From positions 1 through 43,918 of the forward strand of contig CANCHK010000014.1 in the NCBI GenBank assembly GCA_947377865.1: 43,918 bases of DNA, read 5' to 3'. The stretch comes from Opitutia bacterium. GTDB lineage: Bacteria; Verrucomicrobiota; Verrucomicrobiia; Opitutales; UBA953. The notes below the pieces were generated by a model, which was given only the letters and a program-made list of their open reading frames with translations, did no database searches and was not told the origin of the DNA. The translations under genes were made by a program, and so were the position numbers. Positions 26,574 to 34,357 of this stretch are shown one piece after another (the first letter of the stretch is position 1; every line of letters starts with the position of its first letter).

Positions 26574-27650
26574 TCAAGGCGACTTGCGGACGCCCTTACG
26601 CAGCCAAGAAACTGAAGTGGCGGCGCCGCCCGAGGCCGCCACGCAGGCCTGCAGGAATGCCTGCGGCTCCTGTTGAACCGTGAACAGGTAAAGCCGCGGG
26701 CCACCCCCGCGTTGGGCCTTGGCGAAGGCATCCAGCCATTCGCGTTGCCAAGGAGCATGGCCTTTCTGCACCCCGCCGACCTTATGGTATGAACTATCCG
26801 AATAGATCAGCTTCGGCTCACCCTTCTTGGCCTCATAGAGCCGGACCCCATCTTGGAAATCGGAGAAGACCACCAAGGCGTCGTAAGGCTCCTCCAGCAG
26901 CCGGTCCATCCAAGCGCCCAGCGAACCCTTCTCGCAAGCCACGCGGACCTTTACCTGTACCGCGCGACCGTTCGGCGTCAGCGTTTCGACCACGGTCTGC
27001 GTGGGACCTTCGCGTAATCGCGGGGCATCGCCATGGAAGCGCCGGCCATAGACGACCACGTCCCCCAGGCCCACAACCCGCGCCCCGTCGAAGCGGAACA
27101 CATCGGCGTCGGGGAACTCCTTGCGGATCTCCGCCTCGACCCGCGGGAGATAGCTCCGCATCGAACCGGAGCAATCCAGGTAAACCGCGACCCGTTTCGC
27201 GCGGATAAACGCGCCCATCACCGGTCGGCCGACGAAGCCAGCCCCGTTGCCCAGACCGGCGCCGAGACCTTTGCCGCCGAACCCGCCAAGTCCACGCCCC
27301 ATCCCACCCTTCCCTTGTCCTGCGGATAAACCGGCGAGCCCCATCTCCGGCGTCATCGCCTTCATCGGTGGCAACGCCAGCGTCGCGCTGGCCGACTTCG
27401 TCGTCAGCCGTTTCTGCGGCGTCGGCACCTTAGGCTGACGCTGGACCGGATGCGTGGCCGTCGGACCGCCCGACTTGCCTCCGGCGACCGCATGCGAAGT
27501 GAACTCCTGCTTCGGCGGCATCGCTGGCTGGCGAAAGACAATCCAGCAGGCTGCAACGACGAGCAAGCCATGGAGCCCCAGCGAGAGCAGCAGACTACGC
27601 AGCGAGCGTGCCTGCGGACGACGTCCGATCACCGATTCCGAAATGGCCAT
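26574..27650 (-). CDS. VWA-domain protein with TonB-like N-terminal membrane anchor (short paralogue)
   Basis: A 358-residue protein. Residues 18-39 form one membrane helix, LLSLGLHGLLVVAACWIVF, whose Ser23-x3-His27 matches the Ser16/His20 motif by which TonB binds ExbB-ExbD. A linker rich in Pro, Lys, then Gly (about 42-145; TKSASATLALPPM at 84-96) would span the periplasm. The C-terminal VWA-like domain has the metal site DCSGS (159-163) and FSDFQDG with Asp264. VWA domains bind ligands through a metal ion. Its paralogue lies upstream on the same strand, separated by a terminator, and the thioesterase gene starts 37 bases downstream. I infer an energy-coupled periplasmic VWA protein. No substrate can be named. 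Confidence 0.8.
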   Translation of the reverse strand: MAISESVIGRRPQARSLRSLLLSLGLHGLLVVAACWIVFRQPAMPPKQEFTSHAVAGGKSGGPTATHPVQRQPKVPTPQKRLTTKSASATLALPPMKAMTPEMGLAGLSAGQGKGGMGRGLGGFGGKGLGAGLGNGAGFVGRPVMGAFIRAKRVAVYLDCSGSMRSYLPRVEAEIRKEFPDADVFRFDGARVVGLGDVVVYGRRFHGDAPRLREGPTQTVVETLTPNGRAVQVKVRVACEKGSLGAWMDRLLEEPYDALVVFSDFQDGVRLYEAKKGEPKLIYSDSSYHKVGGVQKGHAPWQREWLDAFAKAQRGGGPRLYLFTVQQEPQAFLQACVAASGGAATSVSWLRKGVRKSP

Positions 27651-27746
27651 GCCTCCAGTCTACGATGGCAGGCGACGGCTCAAGAGACGGAAGACACGGA
27701 GAATACCTGCCCGTGGACCAGACGTTGACCCTAGAAGCGGGCCAAC

Positions 27747-27777
27747 AAAAAGGCGAAGCCAGGTGGCTTCGCCTTTT
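27747..27777 (-). terminator. Terminator between the two VWA genes
   Basis: A perfect 13-bp stem (27748-27760 with 27765-27777) around a 4-base loop is followed on the minus strand by a run of five T. It begins 20 bases after the stop of the long VWA gene, so the short paralogue downstream probably has its own promoter in 27651-27746. The stem also ends in TTTT on the plus strand. Confidence 0.88.
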
Positions 27778-27796
27778 GAAAAACCCGAAGCTCGCC

Positions 27797-29815
27797 TTAT
27801 CGGCTCGGGGCGGCGCCGCGGGCATTTCCCGTGGTCGAAGGCGCCGCACGGAAACGAATCAACGCATTAGCGGCATCAGCCGTCGACGGGGCGGATAACT
27901 CAATGACAAAGAAACCAGGGGCGGCTTTATTCGGAGTCACCGAAACAATTTTCGTCGAGGGAGGAAAACGGGCGTCCTGAATGAGCATGCCGGGCCTGAG
28001 ATCGACGGAGCCCGAAACGTTTTCGATGGTCTTCGAGTCCTTGGCAAGCGTACCGACAGCTTGGATCAGCGGCGTGAAGGTAAATACGACATTAGTAACG
28101 TCTTCCGTCAGCGGAGCGGAAATCTTCATCGGTTTTACGCCCACACGCTTCGTCAACTCACCCTCCTTGACTTCCTTGAAGGTAGGCAGCTCGACGATGA
28201 ATGCGTCCTTGGGGACACCCTTTCCGGAAACAGGCATGCCGACGTACATGTCGTCGAAATCAGCCGGCCGGCCAGCCCCGGTCTCTTTTGTTACGGCACG
28301 TAAGGCCCCGCCGTTAGGGATTAAATTCGAAATCAATGCCTCACCTTTCTTTGCGGAGCCAAATTTCACCAAGATTGCCGAACCTTCGGAGGCGGAGACA
28401 CAACGCTGCAAGACGGTACCAGGCTTATTCCCATAGGTTTTCACGGTACTGATCAGGTAAAGGCGGGGTCCTTTGTTTTCGCGGGCGCCTGCGAAAGTTT
28501 TCTCCCATTCGTCTTCCCACTTTTTTTCTTCAGGGAGGCGCCTATCGCCTCCATTATTGCAAACGACGCGGCCGGAAGCGGCCGCAGTGAGAGGCTTGCT
28601 GAGAGTGAAATTAACGTTTTCCTTAATCTCGGCGACCGTCGTACCCACGGGAATGCCCGACCCTAGTGCCACCATGCCAACAATGAGGCCGGTGGTGTCC
28701 TTGCACTGCACGATTGGCTGACCGGAAGCCCCGCCGCTAGCGATAAGTGTGACGGAGCGGGAGAAGCCTGACCCGCCGGTATTACGGTCGCTGAAGACCT
28801 CAGGCGGCGTGGCCTTCATGCCTTTGTCAGGCTTGTAAGCCGGCACATTTCCAGCCGCTTTGGTCCGGATCTGCATGACTCCGTCCTGAAAATCAGAGAG
28901 AATAATCAGCGCATCGTAGGTACGATCGTCCTTTAGAACGTCGAGCCAGGCACCGACGGAAAATTTTCTGAAATTATCTCCGTGCTTCTTGAAAATAGCA
29001 CGCCCCTGAGACGTCAACTTCGCTGGATTGGTGTCAGTGGGCGCGATTTCACCCTTGGCGTTCTTCTTCACGGCGACGGATGGAGGATCAAAGAAGGACT
29101 TACCCTTAAATTTATCCCCTCCGACTACCTCGCCGTCCTGGACTTTGATAAATACGCCATCACTCAGATACACGTCGGCATCCGGGAACTGGACGCGGAT
29201 CTCGGCCTCGACGCGCTCGAGGTAAGGCAACATAGACGCCGAGGCGTCGAAGTAGACCGCCAGGCGCTGGGAGAAGATGTTCGCACCCATGACCGGCTTC
29301 GCGACGAAGTTCTTGCCGCCGCCAGAGCCCATGCCCTTTCCAGCGCCGATGCCACCGCCAGAGCCGCCGCCGAAGCCCTTGGAAGCGCCGCCGGCCATCG
29401 CGCCGGAAATCATCGAGGAAGCCGAGGCCGAGCTCGGCATGTCGGGTAGCGCGATCGAGGCTGAAGCACTCTTGGAAGTGATGCGGGTCGTCGTCTTGGC
29501 GAGCGACTTGACATTCTTGGGCTGCACCTTGCGCTCGGTGCTCTTGACGCGTTCACCGCCAGAACCGCCGCCCGCGCCCGTGGCAAAGGTGTTCGCATCC
29601 TTCTTAGCGTTGTCGGTGACCGTCGAGACGACGAAAGCTGCAGCGACGAACACCAGCAGGACGTGGATTGCGAGCGAGACCGAAAGACCGCTGGCTCCGA
29701 TGCGCTGCCAGAACGAGCGCTTCATGCGCTTCGAACCAAGGGAGTCGGTTTCGATCTTCTTCAGGTTAGCCGGAGGGACGTCGCCTGGAGGGGGCGTGGG
29801 AGTTTCTTCGCTCAT
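27797..29815 (-). CDS. VWA-domain protein with TonB-like anchor and three extra repeat modules (long paralogue)
   Basis: A 672-residue paralogue of the short VWA gene. A basic segment (MKRSFWQRIG) precedes one membrane helix with TonB-type Ser47-x3-His51 (SLAIHVLLVFVAAAFVV). A Gly/Ser/Lys-rich linker follows (about 75-170, with SKSASASIALPDMP as in the paralogue), then the VWA-like domain: FDASAS (189-194) and LSDFQDGV with Asp308. Compared with the short copy it has an insertion of about 80-110 residues after SDFQDGV and a C-terminal extension of about 180 residues. Both contain related modules of the form VGMxVxGxGxPxxTxV...LSxPxT (about 355-419, 510-580, 586-655). The gene is first in the minus-strand run and ends with a terminator. 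Ligand unknown. Confidence 0.8.
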   Translation of the reverse strand: MSEETPTPPPGDVPPANLKKIETDSLGSKRMKRSFWQRIGASGLSVSLAIHVLLVFVAAAFVVSTVTDNAKKDANTFATGAGGGSGGERVKSTERKVQPKNVKSLAKTTTRITSKSASASIALPDMPSSASASSMISGAMAGGASKGFGGGSGGGIGAGKGMGSGGGKNFVAKPVMGANIFSQRLAVYFDASASMLPYLERVEAEIRVQFPDADVYLSDGVFIKVQDGEVVGGDKFKGKSFFDPPSVAVKKNAKGEIAPTDTNPAKLTSQGRAIFKKHGDNFRKFSVGAWLDVLKDDRTYDALIILSDFQDGVMQIRTKAAGNVPAYKPDKGMKATPPEVFSDRNTGGSGFSRSVTLIASGGASGQPIVQCKDTTGLIVGMVALGSGIPVGTTVAEIKENVNFTLSKPLTAAASGRVVCNNGGDRRLPEEKKWEDEWEKTFAGARENKGPRLYLISTVKTYGNKPGTVLQRCVSASEGSAILVKFGSAKKGEALISNLIPNGGALRAVTKETGAGRPADFDDMYVGMPVSGKGVPKDAFIVELPTFKEVKEGELTKRVGVKPMKISAPLTEDVTNVVFTFTPLIQAVGTLAKDSKTIENVSGSVDLRPGMLIQDARFPPSTKIVSVTPNKAAPGFFVIELSAPSTADAANALIRFRAAPSTTGNARGAAPSR

Positions 29816-29952
29816 CGCTTAAAGGGGGTGGGCAATCTTCCCTCCGCCGTAGCATGCTTCAACCCTTTTTGCCCCGGAGGGGAAGCTGGAAGTCGCATAA
29901 GAAATGGCTTGCGAGTCGGCCTTGGCCGCTTTCTCCTTCGCCTCCCACTTAT

Positions 29953-30030
29953 TGCAGGGTGGAGCAGCCCGGTTAGCTCGTCAGGCTCATAACCTGAAGG
30001 TCGTAGGTTCAAATCCTACCCCTGCACCCA
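29953..30030 (+). tRNA. Initiator tRNA-Met (anticodon CAT), CCA encoded
   Basis: A full cloverleaf: acceptor 29953-29959 with 30020-30026, D stem GAGC/GCTC, anticodon stem TCAGG/CCTGA around CTCATAA, T arm GTAGG-TTCAAAT-CCTAC, then C and CCA (30028-30030). The purine-pyrimidine A11-U24 pair and the overall sequence identify it as the initiator rather than elongator Met or Ile2. Two features differ from E. coli tRNA-fMet: position 1-72 is a matched U-A pair instead of the C-A mismatch, and the anticodon-stem pair 29-41 is A-U, so only two of the three G-C pairs remain. The D loop is one base longer. Confidence 0.93.
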
Positions 30031-30217
30031 ATTTTAAGCCCTTGAAGGGCAGCCACTTAAATGAGTGGCCAAAAAGATTCGGAATAGGCTTGAACCGGCC
30101 GGAATTAATTGCACGGTATCAGGTATTAAATTTGTCCTACGGGACAATGGGGTAAGTAAGATAAAGCAGTAAAAAACAGGCGGCTTGCATAGGGGTATGC
30201 AAGCCGCCTCCTTTTTT
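30031..30217 (+). ncRNA. Structured AT-rich region after tRNA-Met, possible small RNA or tRNA trailer
   Basis: This stretch has no convincing gene and is more AT-rich than its surroundings. It holds a series of hairpins: GCCCTT-G-AAGGGC (30038-30050), GCCACT-N6-AGTGGC (30052-30069), TTGTCC-TACG-GGACAA (30132-30147), and a strong terminator at the end (30178-30217). The third has a C(UACG)G loop, the UNCG class typical of stable RNA. Either the tRNA transcript runs on through this region and is processed, or a separate small RNA is made. I recognise no known RNA family. Confidence 0.35.
30178..30217 (+). terminator. Strong Rho-independent terminator, plus strand
   Basis: A perfect 13-bp stem (30178-30190 with 30197-30209) around a 6-base loop is followed by CC and six T. 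No protein gene on the plus strand ends nearby, so it must serve the tRNA-Met transcript or the RNA candidate at 30031-30217. Confidence 0.88.
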
Positions 30218-30245
30218 AAGGGGTCACTCCCCTGCCCTGGACACG

Positions 30246-30275
30246 AAAAAGCCCGGCTCCTTGCGGACCGGGCTT
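30246..30275 (-). terminator. Terminator after pilC, minus strand
   Basis: On the minus strand, an 8-bp stem (AAGCCCGG at 30268-30275, paired with 30249-30256) around an 11-base loop is followed by TTTTT. It lies 23 bases after the pilC stop and closes the pilus motor block. Confidence 0.78.
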
Positions 30276-30298
30276 CGTCGTGTCGGTGCGGACCGGCC

Positions 30299-31543
30299 TC
30301 AGCCGCCGCCAGTCATCTTGGTGATGAGCGCAATCAGGGGCAGGAACATCGCAAGCACGATCGTACCGACGACCACGGCAAGGAACACGATGAGCACGGG
30401 CTCGATGATCGACGTCAGCGCGGTCACGGCGTTGTCCACCTCTTCGTCGTAGATGTCCGCGACGCGGTTGAGCATCTCGGGTAACTGACCCGTCTCTTCA
30501 CCGACCTGAATCATCGAGGTGACCATCTGCGGGAAGACTCCAGACTGCTCGAGCGGCACAGAGAGCGGCTCGCCGTCGCGAACACGGTCATGGACGCGTT
30601 CGAGGGATTTCGCGATGACAACGTTGTCGAGGGTGTCGCGGGTGATGGTGATGGACTGCAGGATTGGCACGCCGGAAGCCATCAGTGTGCCGAAGGTACG
30701 GGCAAAGCGCGAAACGGAGACAATCTGGACGAAGGAGCCAACCTTCGGAAGGCGGAAGATGATACGGTCGAAGAGCTCCTTGCCCTTCTCGGTGGCCAGC
30801 CAGCTCTTCAGGCCAAAGTAGATGCCGAAGATGACGACCGGAGTCGCCCACCAGAACACTGTGAGCAACTTTGAGATTCCGACGACGAACTGAGTCAGCG
30901 GCGGCATCTGGGTCTTCTGGCCGTCGAGCAACTTCTGGAAGGAAGGAACGACCTTCACCATCAAGATATAGACGATGATGACGGCGACGGACATAACGAC
31001 GCCCGGGTACACCATCGCGGACTTCACCTTCTTCTGGATGCGCTCGGCCTTTTCACGGAACTTCGCAAGACGGTCGAGGACCTTGTCGAGGACGCCACCT
31101 GCTTCGCCCGCGCGAATCATGTTTACGAAGAGCTTATCGAATACCTTCGGGTGAGCCTGGAGGGCTTCTGAGAGATTGTTACCTTGGGAAACGCTCTCCG
31201 CGATGTTGCCAAGGATGGCCTTAAAGGCCGGGTTGCGTTCCTGCTTGGTAATGAGTTCCAAGGCACGGAGCAACGGCAGCCCAGCGATAATCAGCGTAGC
31301 CAGCTGGCGGGTCATGATCGTCACGTCGTTCTGCGTGACCTTGGCACCGAACGAGAAACCAGCCTTAGCCGGGGCAGCAGCGGTAGCCGCGGCCTTGGAA
31401 GCACCAGCGTTGGCGGCAAGGGTGGTGACCATGAGGCCTTTCGCCATGAGCTTCTGGCGAGCCTGTTCATCGGTGGCGGCCTCAATCTTACCGGAGGTCT
31501 GCGCTCCGTTGCGGTCGATGGCGGTGTACTTATAGTCGGGCAT
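30299..31543 (-). CDS. pilC: Type IV pilus / type II secretion inner-membrane platform protein (PilC/GspF)
   Basis: A 414-residue member of the GspF/PilC family with two repeated cytoplasmic four-helix domains (about 75-190 and 275-395). It has three membrane helices: YPGVVMSVAVIIVYILMV (about 183-200), the FWWATPVVIFGIYFGL region, and EPVLIVFLAVVVGTIVLAMF near the C-terminus. Family signatures such as ARQLATLIIAGLPLLRAL-like RQLATLIIAGLPL and GEETGQLPEML are present. The N-terminal 60 residues (YKYTAIDRNGAQTSGKIEA) are the usual start. The platform connects the assembly ATPase to the pilin fibre. ATG 31543 was chosen from that N-terminus; its leader lacks any G and overlaps a CCTAACC at the end of the upstream ATPase gene. 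It is the last gene of the four-gene motor block. Confidence 0.93.
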   Translation of the reverse strand: MPDYKYTAIDRNGAQTSGKIEAATDEQARQKLMAKGLMVTTLAANAGASKAAATAAAPAKAGFSFGAKVTQNDVTIMTRQLATLIIAGLPLLRALELITKQERNPAFKAILGNIAESVSQGNNLSEALQAHPKVFDKLFVNMIRAGEAGGVLDKVLDRLAKFREKAERIQKKVKSAMVYPGVVMSVAVIIVYILMVKVVPSFQKLLDGQKTQMPPLTQFVVGISKLLTVFWWATPVVIFGIYFGLKSWLATEKGKELFDRIIFRLPKVGSFVQIVSVSRFARTFGTLMASGVPILQSITITRDTLDNVVIAKSLERVHDRVRDGEPLSVPLEQSGVFPQMVTSMIQVGEETGQLPEMLNRVADIYDEEVDNAVTALTSIIEPVLIVFLAVVVGTIVLAMFLPLIALITKMTGGG

Positions 31544-31568
31544 GGGAGTGGTGGGGGTATTGTTAAGG

Positions 31569-33251
31569 TTAGGTGTACTTGAGGACTTCCTCGATCGAGG
31601 TGTGGCCGTCGAAGATGCAGCGGAGGCCATCTTCACGAAGCGGGCGCATACCCGACTCAATAGCCTTCTGCTTGATCACGAGAGTCGGGGCCTTCTGCGT
31701 AATAAGGGAGCGGAGCTGGTCGTTGATCGTCATCAGCTCGAAGAGGCCTTGGCGGCCCTTGTAACCCGAGCGGTTACAATCGGCACAGCCCTTGCCGTAG
31801 TAGAACTTCTTGTTGGCGATCTCGAGCGCGTCCACGTCGAGCATATTGACGACGTCCTTGTCCGGCTCGTAGGCCGTGCGGCAGGTCTTGCAGACGCGAC
31901 GCAGGAGGCGCTGGGCGAGCACGCCTTCGAGCGAGGCCGAGATGAGGAACGGCTCCAGACCCATATCGATTAGTCGGGTGACGGCGCCGGGCGCGTCGTT
32001 GGTGTGGAGCGTGGAAAGCACGACGTGGCCGGTCAGGGACGCCTGCACGGCGATCTGGGCGGTCTCGAGATCTCGGATTTCTCCGACCATGATGGTATCC
32101 GGGTCCTGTCGGAGGAACGAACGCAGTGCGGCGGCGAAAGTCAGGCCGACCTGATGATTGATCGGGACCTGCATGATGCCCTCGACCTCGTATTCGACCG
32201 GGTCTTCGGCGGTGAGGATCTTGACGTCCTCGGTGTTTACTTCACGGAGCGCAGAGTAGAGAGTGGTGGTCTTGCCGGAACCAGTCGGGCCAGTGACGAT
32301 GAAGATGCCGTTAGGGCGTCCCACCATCGCACGGATACCTTCCTTGATATCATCCTGCATCGACAGTGCCTCGAGACTCAGATTGACGACGGTCTTGTCC
32401 AGAATTCGAAGCACGACAGACTCGCCGAACTGCGTCGGCAGGGTCGACACGCGGAGGTCAATCTGTCGGCCGCTGATGGTGGTCTTGATGCGTCCGTCCT
32501 GCGGAACGCGGCGTTCGGCGATGTTGAGCGAGGAGAGAACCTTGACGCGGGCGATGACGGCCGAGGCAAGATTCTTGGGCGGCGGCGCCATCTCGTAGAG
32601 CGAACCGTCGATGCGGAGACGGATACGGAACTCATGCTCGAAGGGCTCGAAGTGAATGTCCGACGCCTTAGCCTTCACGCCTTCCTGGAGGACCAGATCG
32701 ACGAAACGGATGATCGGCGCCTGGCTAGCTTGCTTGGTGACGTCCTCGTCTGTGACAGCGACGGCATCGACTTCGCCGAACTCGCCGAGTAACTCTTCCA
32801 TCGAGGAGGAAGTGGGTTCGCCGTAGACGCGCGTAACGGCGGCCTCGACCTGGGCGGGGTCGGCGACGGCCAGCTCGATGTCACGCTGCAGGATAAAGCT
32901 AAGCTCACTGATGACGGAAGCGTTGAAGGGATCCTTCGCGAGCAAAGTCAGCTTACCGGCTTCGTCGGCGACAGGCAGGACGACGTACTTATGGGCCTGC
33001 GGAGCCTTGAGAAGCTTGGTCAGAGCCTCGCCGGGGTCGGCCGGAACGGCGGAGTAATACTGGACCTGCATGTGATCGGCGACGGCCTGGAGGATGGTCG
33101 GGCGATCGGCGAGTCCGGCATCCACGAGGCTGTCGCAAAACGACTTGCCGGTGGTGGCGTGCGACTCCCAAATCTCCTCGGCCTGGGCAGGTGTCACGAG
33201 ACCAGCCTCGAGGGCGATATCGCGGATTACGTCACTATGGTCGTCGAACAT
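31569..33251 (-). CDS. pilB: Type IV pilus / type II secretion assembly ATPase (PilB/GspE), copy 1
   Basis: This 560-residue ATPase has an N-terminal MshEN/GspE-N region (about 1-145), then the secretion ATPase core: Walker A GPTGSGKT at 321-328, Asp box [12 protein letters not shown], Walker [12 protein letters not shown] near 387-397, and His box [14 protein letters not shown] zinc site is formed by CKTC (454-457) and GCADC further on, as in GspE/PilB. It powers pilin polymerisation at the inner membrane. The ATG at 33251 follows a C-rich leader almost free of G. It lies 28 bases after pilT and 25 bases before pilC. A second PilB-like gene heads the same block, so the two may serve different pilins or act together. 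Confidence 0.93.
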   Translation of the reverse strand: MFDDHSDVIRDIALEAGLVTPAQAEEIWESHATTGKSFCDSLVDAGLADRPTILQAVADHMQVQYYSAVPADPGEALTKLLKAPQAHKYVVLPVADEAGKLTLLAKDPFNASVISELSFILQRDIELAVADPAQVEAAVTRVYGEPTSSSMEELLGEFGEVDAVAVTDEDVTKQASQAPIIRFVDLVLQEGVKAKASDIHFEPFEHEFRIRLRIDGSLYEMAPPPKNLASAVIARVKVLSSLNIAERRVPQDGRIKTTISGRQIDLRVSTLPTQFGESVVLRILDKTVVNLSLEALSMQDDIKEGIRAMVGRPNGIFIVTGPTGSGKTTTLYSALREVNTEDVKILTAEDPVEYEVEGIMQVPINHQVGLTFAAALRSFLRQDPDTIMVGEIRDLETAQIAVQASLTGHVVLSTLHTNDAPGAVTRLIDMGLEPFLISASLEGVLAQRLLRRVCKTCRTAYEPDKDVVNMLDVDALEIANKKFYYGKGCADCNRSGYKGRQGLFELMTINDQLRSLITQKAPTLVIKQKAIESGMRPLREDGLRCIFDGHTSIEEVLKYT

Positions 33252-33279
33252 GGGAATGGGTGGGGGAAGGGGTGGTCGG

Positions 33280-34353
33280 TCAACGGTTAGTGGCTTCGCC
33301 GCGCATGCGGACACGCATCGAGCTCGGGCTCTGGCAGTAATTGAAGACCTCCTGCTCGGAGATCAGGCCTTGGAAAAAGAGCGTGAGGAGATCGCCGTCG
33401 AGCGTGCGCATGCCGAGCGCGCCGCCGGTCTCGATGTCGGTGAGCAACTGGAAGGTCTTCCCGTCGCGGATCTTGGCGGCGACGCCGTCGTTGCAGACCA
33501 TGATCTCATAGGCGGCCACGCGCTTGCCGTCGGTCGTCTGCAGCAGCGACTGCGAGATTACCGCCGTAAGGGAGGTCGACAGCTGGTCGCGGATCTGCCC
33601 GCGACTCTGGTCCGGGAAGGCGTCTACGATGCGATCGATTGTCCGGGCAGCGCCAGAAGTGTGAAGCGTGCCGAGGACGAGGTGGCCGGTCTCCGCGGCA
33701 GTGATAGCAGCCTCAATGGTCTCGAGGTCGCGGAGCTCGCCAATCAGAATTACGTCTGGATCCTGACGGAGTGCGGAACGCAGACCTTCCGCAAACGAAG
33801 ACAGGTCGGTCCCTACCTCGCGCTGGGTAACCAGGCAGTTCTTATGGGGATGGGCGTATTCGATCGGGTCTTCGATTGTGATAATGTGACCCTGCTCGTT
33901 TTCGTTGATCCAATTGATCATCGAGGCGAGGGTCGTCGATTTGCCCGAGCCGGTCGGCCCTGTCACCAGAATCAGCCCGCGGGCGCGACGCAGCATATCC
34001 TTGATGGTCGGCGGCAGTCGGAGCTGCTCGAGCGTGAACATCTTGGAAGGCAGCAGGCGCAGGACCATGCCATGGCCCGCCTGGCCGCGGTAGGCATTAA
34101 CACGCAGGCGAACGCCCTCGCGGAAGGTGAAGGCGAAGTCGCAACTGCCGTCGGACTCGAAGCGAGGAAGATGAGAGGCTGGCACGAGGGCCTTGACCAT
34201 GGCCTTGGTCTGTTCAGATGTGAGGGCGGGGCCTTCGATGGAGACGATCTCTCCGCTAACCCGGAGACTAGGTGAGCGGCCCGCGGAGATATGCAGGTCC
34301 GAAGCACCATTCTCCATCATGGCCTCCAGCAGCTGGTTCATCTTGTAGGCCAT
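33280..34353 (-). CDS. pilT: Type IV pilus retraction ATPase PilT
   Basis: A 357-residue PilT-family ATPase that drives pilus disassembly. It has the short N-terminal domain typical of PilT ([32 protein letters not shown]), Walker A GPTGSGKS at 132-139, ITIEDPIEY, Walker [11 protein letters not shown] and His box [20 protein letters not shown]. The C-terminal PilT signature AIRNLIRE-like segment appears as [19 protein letters not shown] with the following [18 protein letters not shown]. There is no zinc-binding CxxC, which separates it from the PilB copies. The ATG at 34353 lies 4 bases after the stop of the first ATPase gene; an internal ATG at 34341 is an alternative. PilT implies retractile type IV pili rather than a pure type II secretion system. 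Confidence 0.94.
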   Translation of the reverse strand: MAYKMNQLLEAMMENGASDLHISAGRSPSLRVSGEIVSIEGPALTSEQTKAMVKALVPASHLPRFESDGSCDFAFTFREGVRLRVNAYRGQAGHGMVLRLLPSKMFTLEQLRLPPTIKDMLRRARGLILVTGPTGSGKSTTLASMINWINENEQGHIITIEDPIEYAHPHKNCLVTQREVGTDLSSFAEGLRSALRQDPDVILIGELRDLETIEAAITAAETGHLVLGTLHTSGAARTIDRIVDAFPDQSRGQIRDQLSTSLTAVISQSLLQTTDGKRVAAYEIMVCNDGVAAKIRDGKTFQLLTDIETGGALGMRTLDGDLLTLFFQGLISEQEVFNYCQSPSSMRVRMRGEATNR

Positions 34354-34357
34354 GCGC

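Noticed and set aside
29953-30217. tRNA-Met 3' end as an integration site of a mobile element
   Set aside because: No integrase gene, no second copy of the tRNA 3' end was noticed in the window, and the housekeeping gene order continues on both sides.
33094-34275. Open frame of 393 codons on the plus strand across pilT and pilB
   Set aside because: Antisense shadow of two clear ATPase genes; no domain and no plausible start signal.
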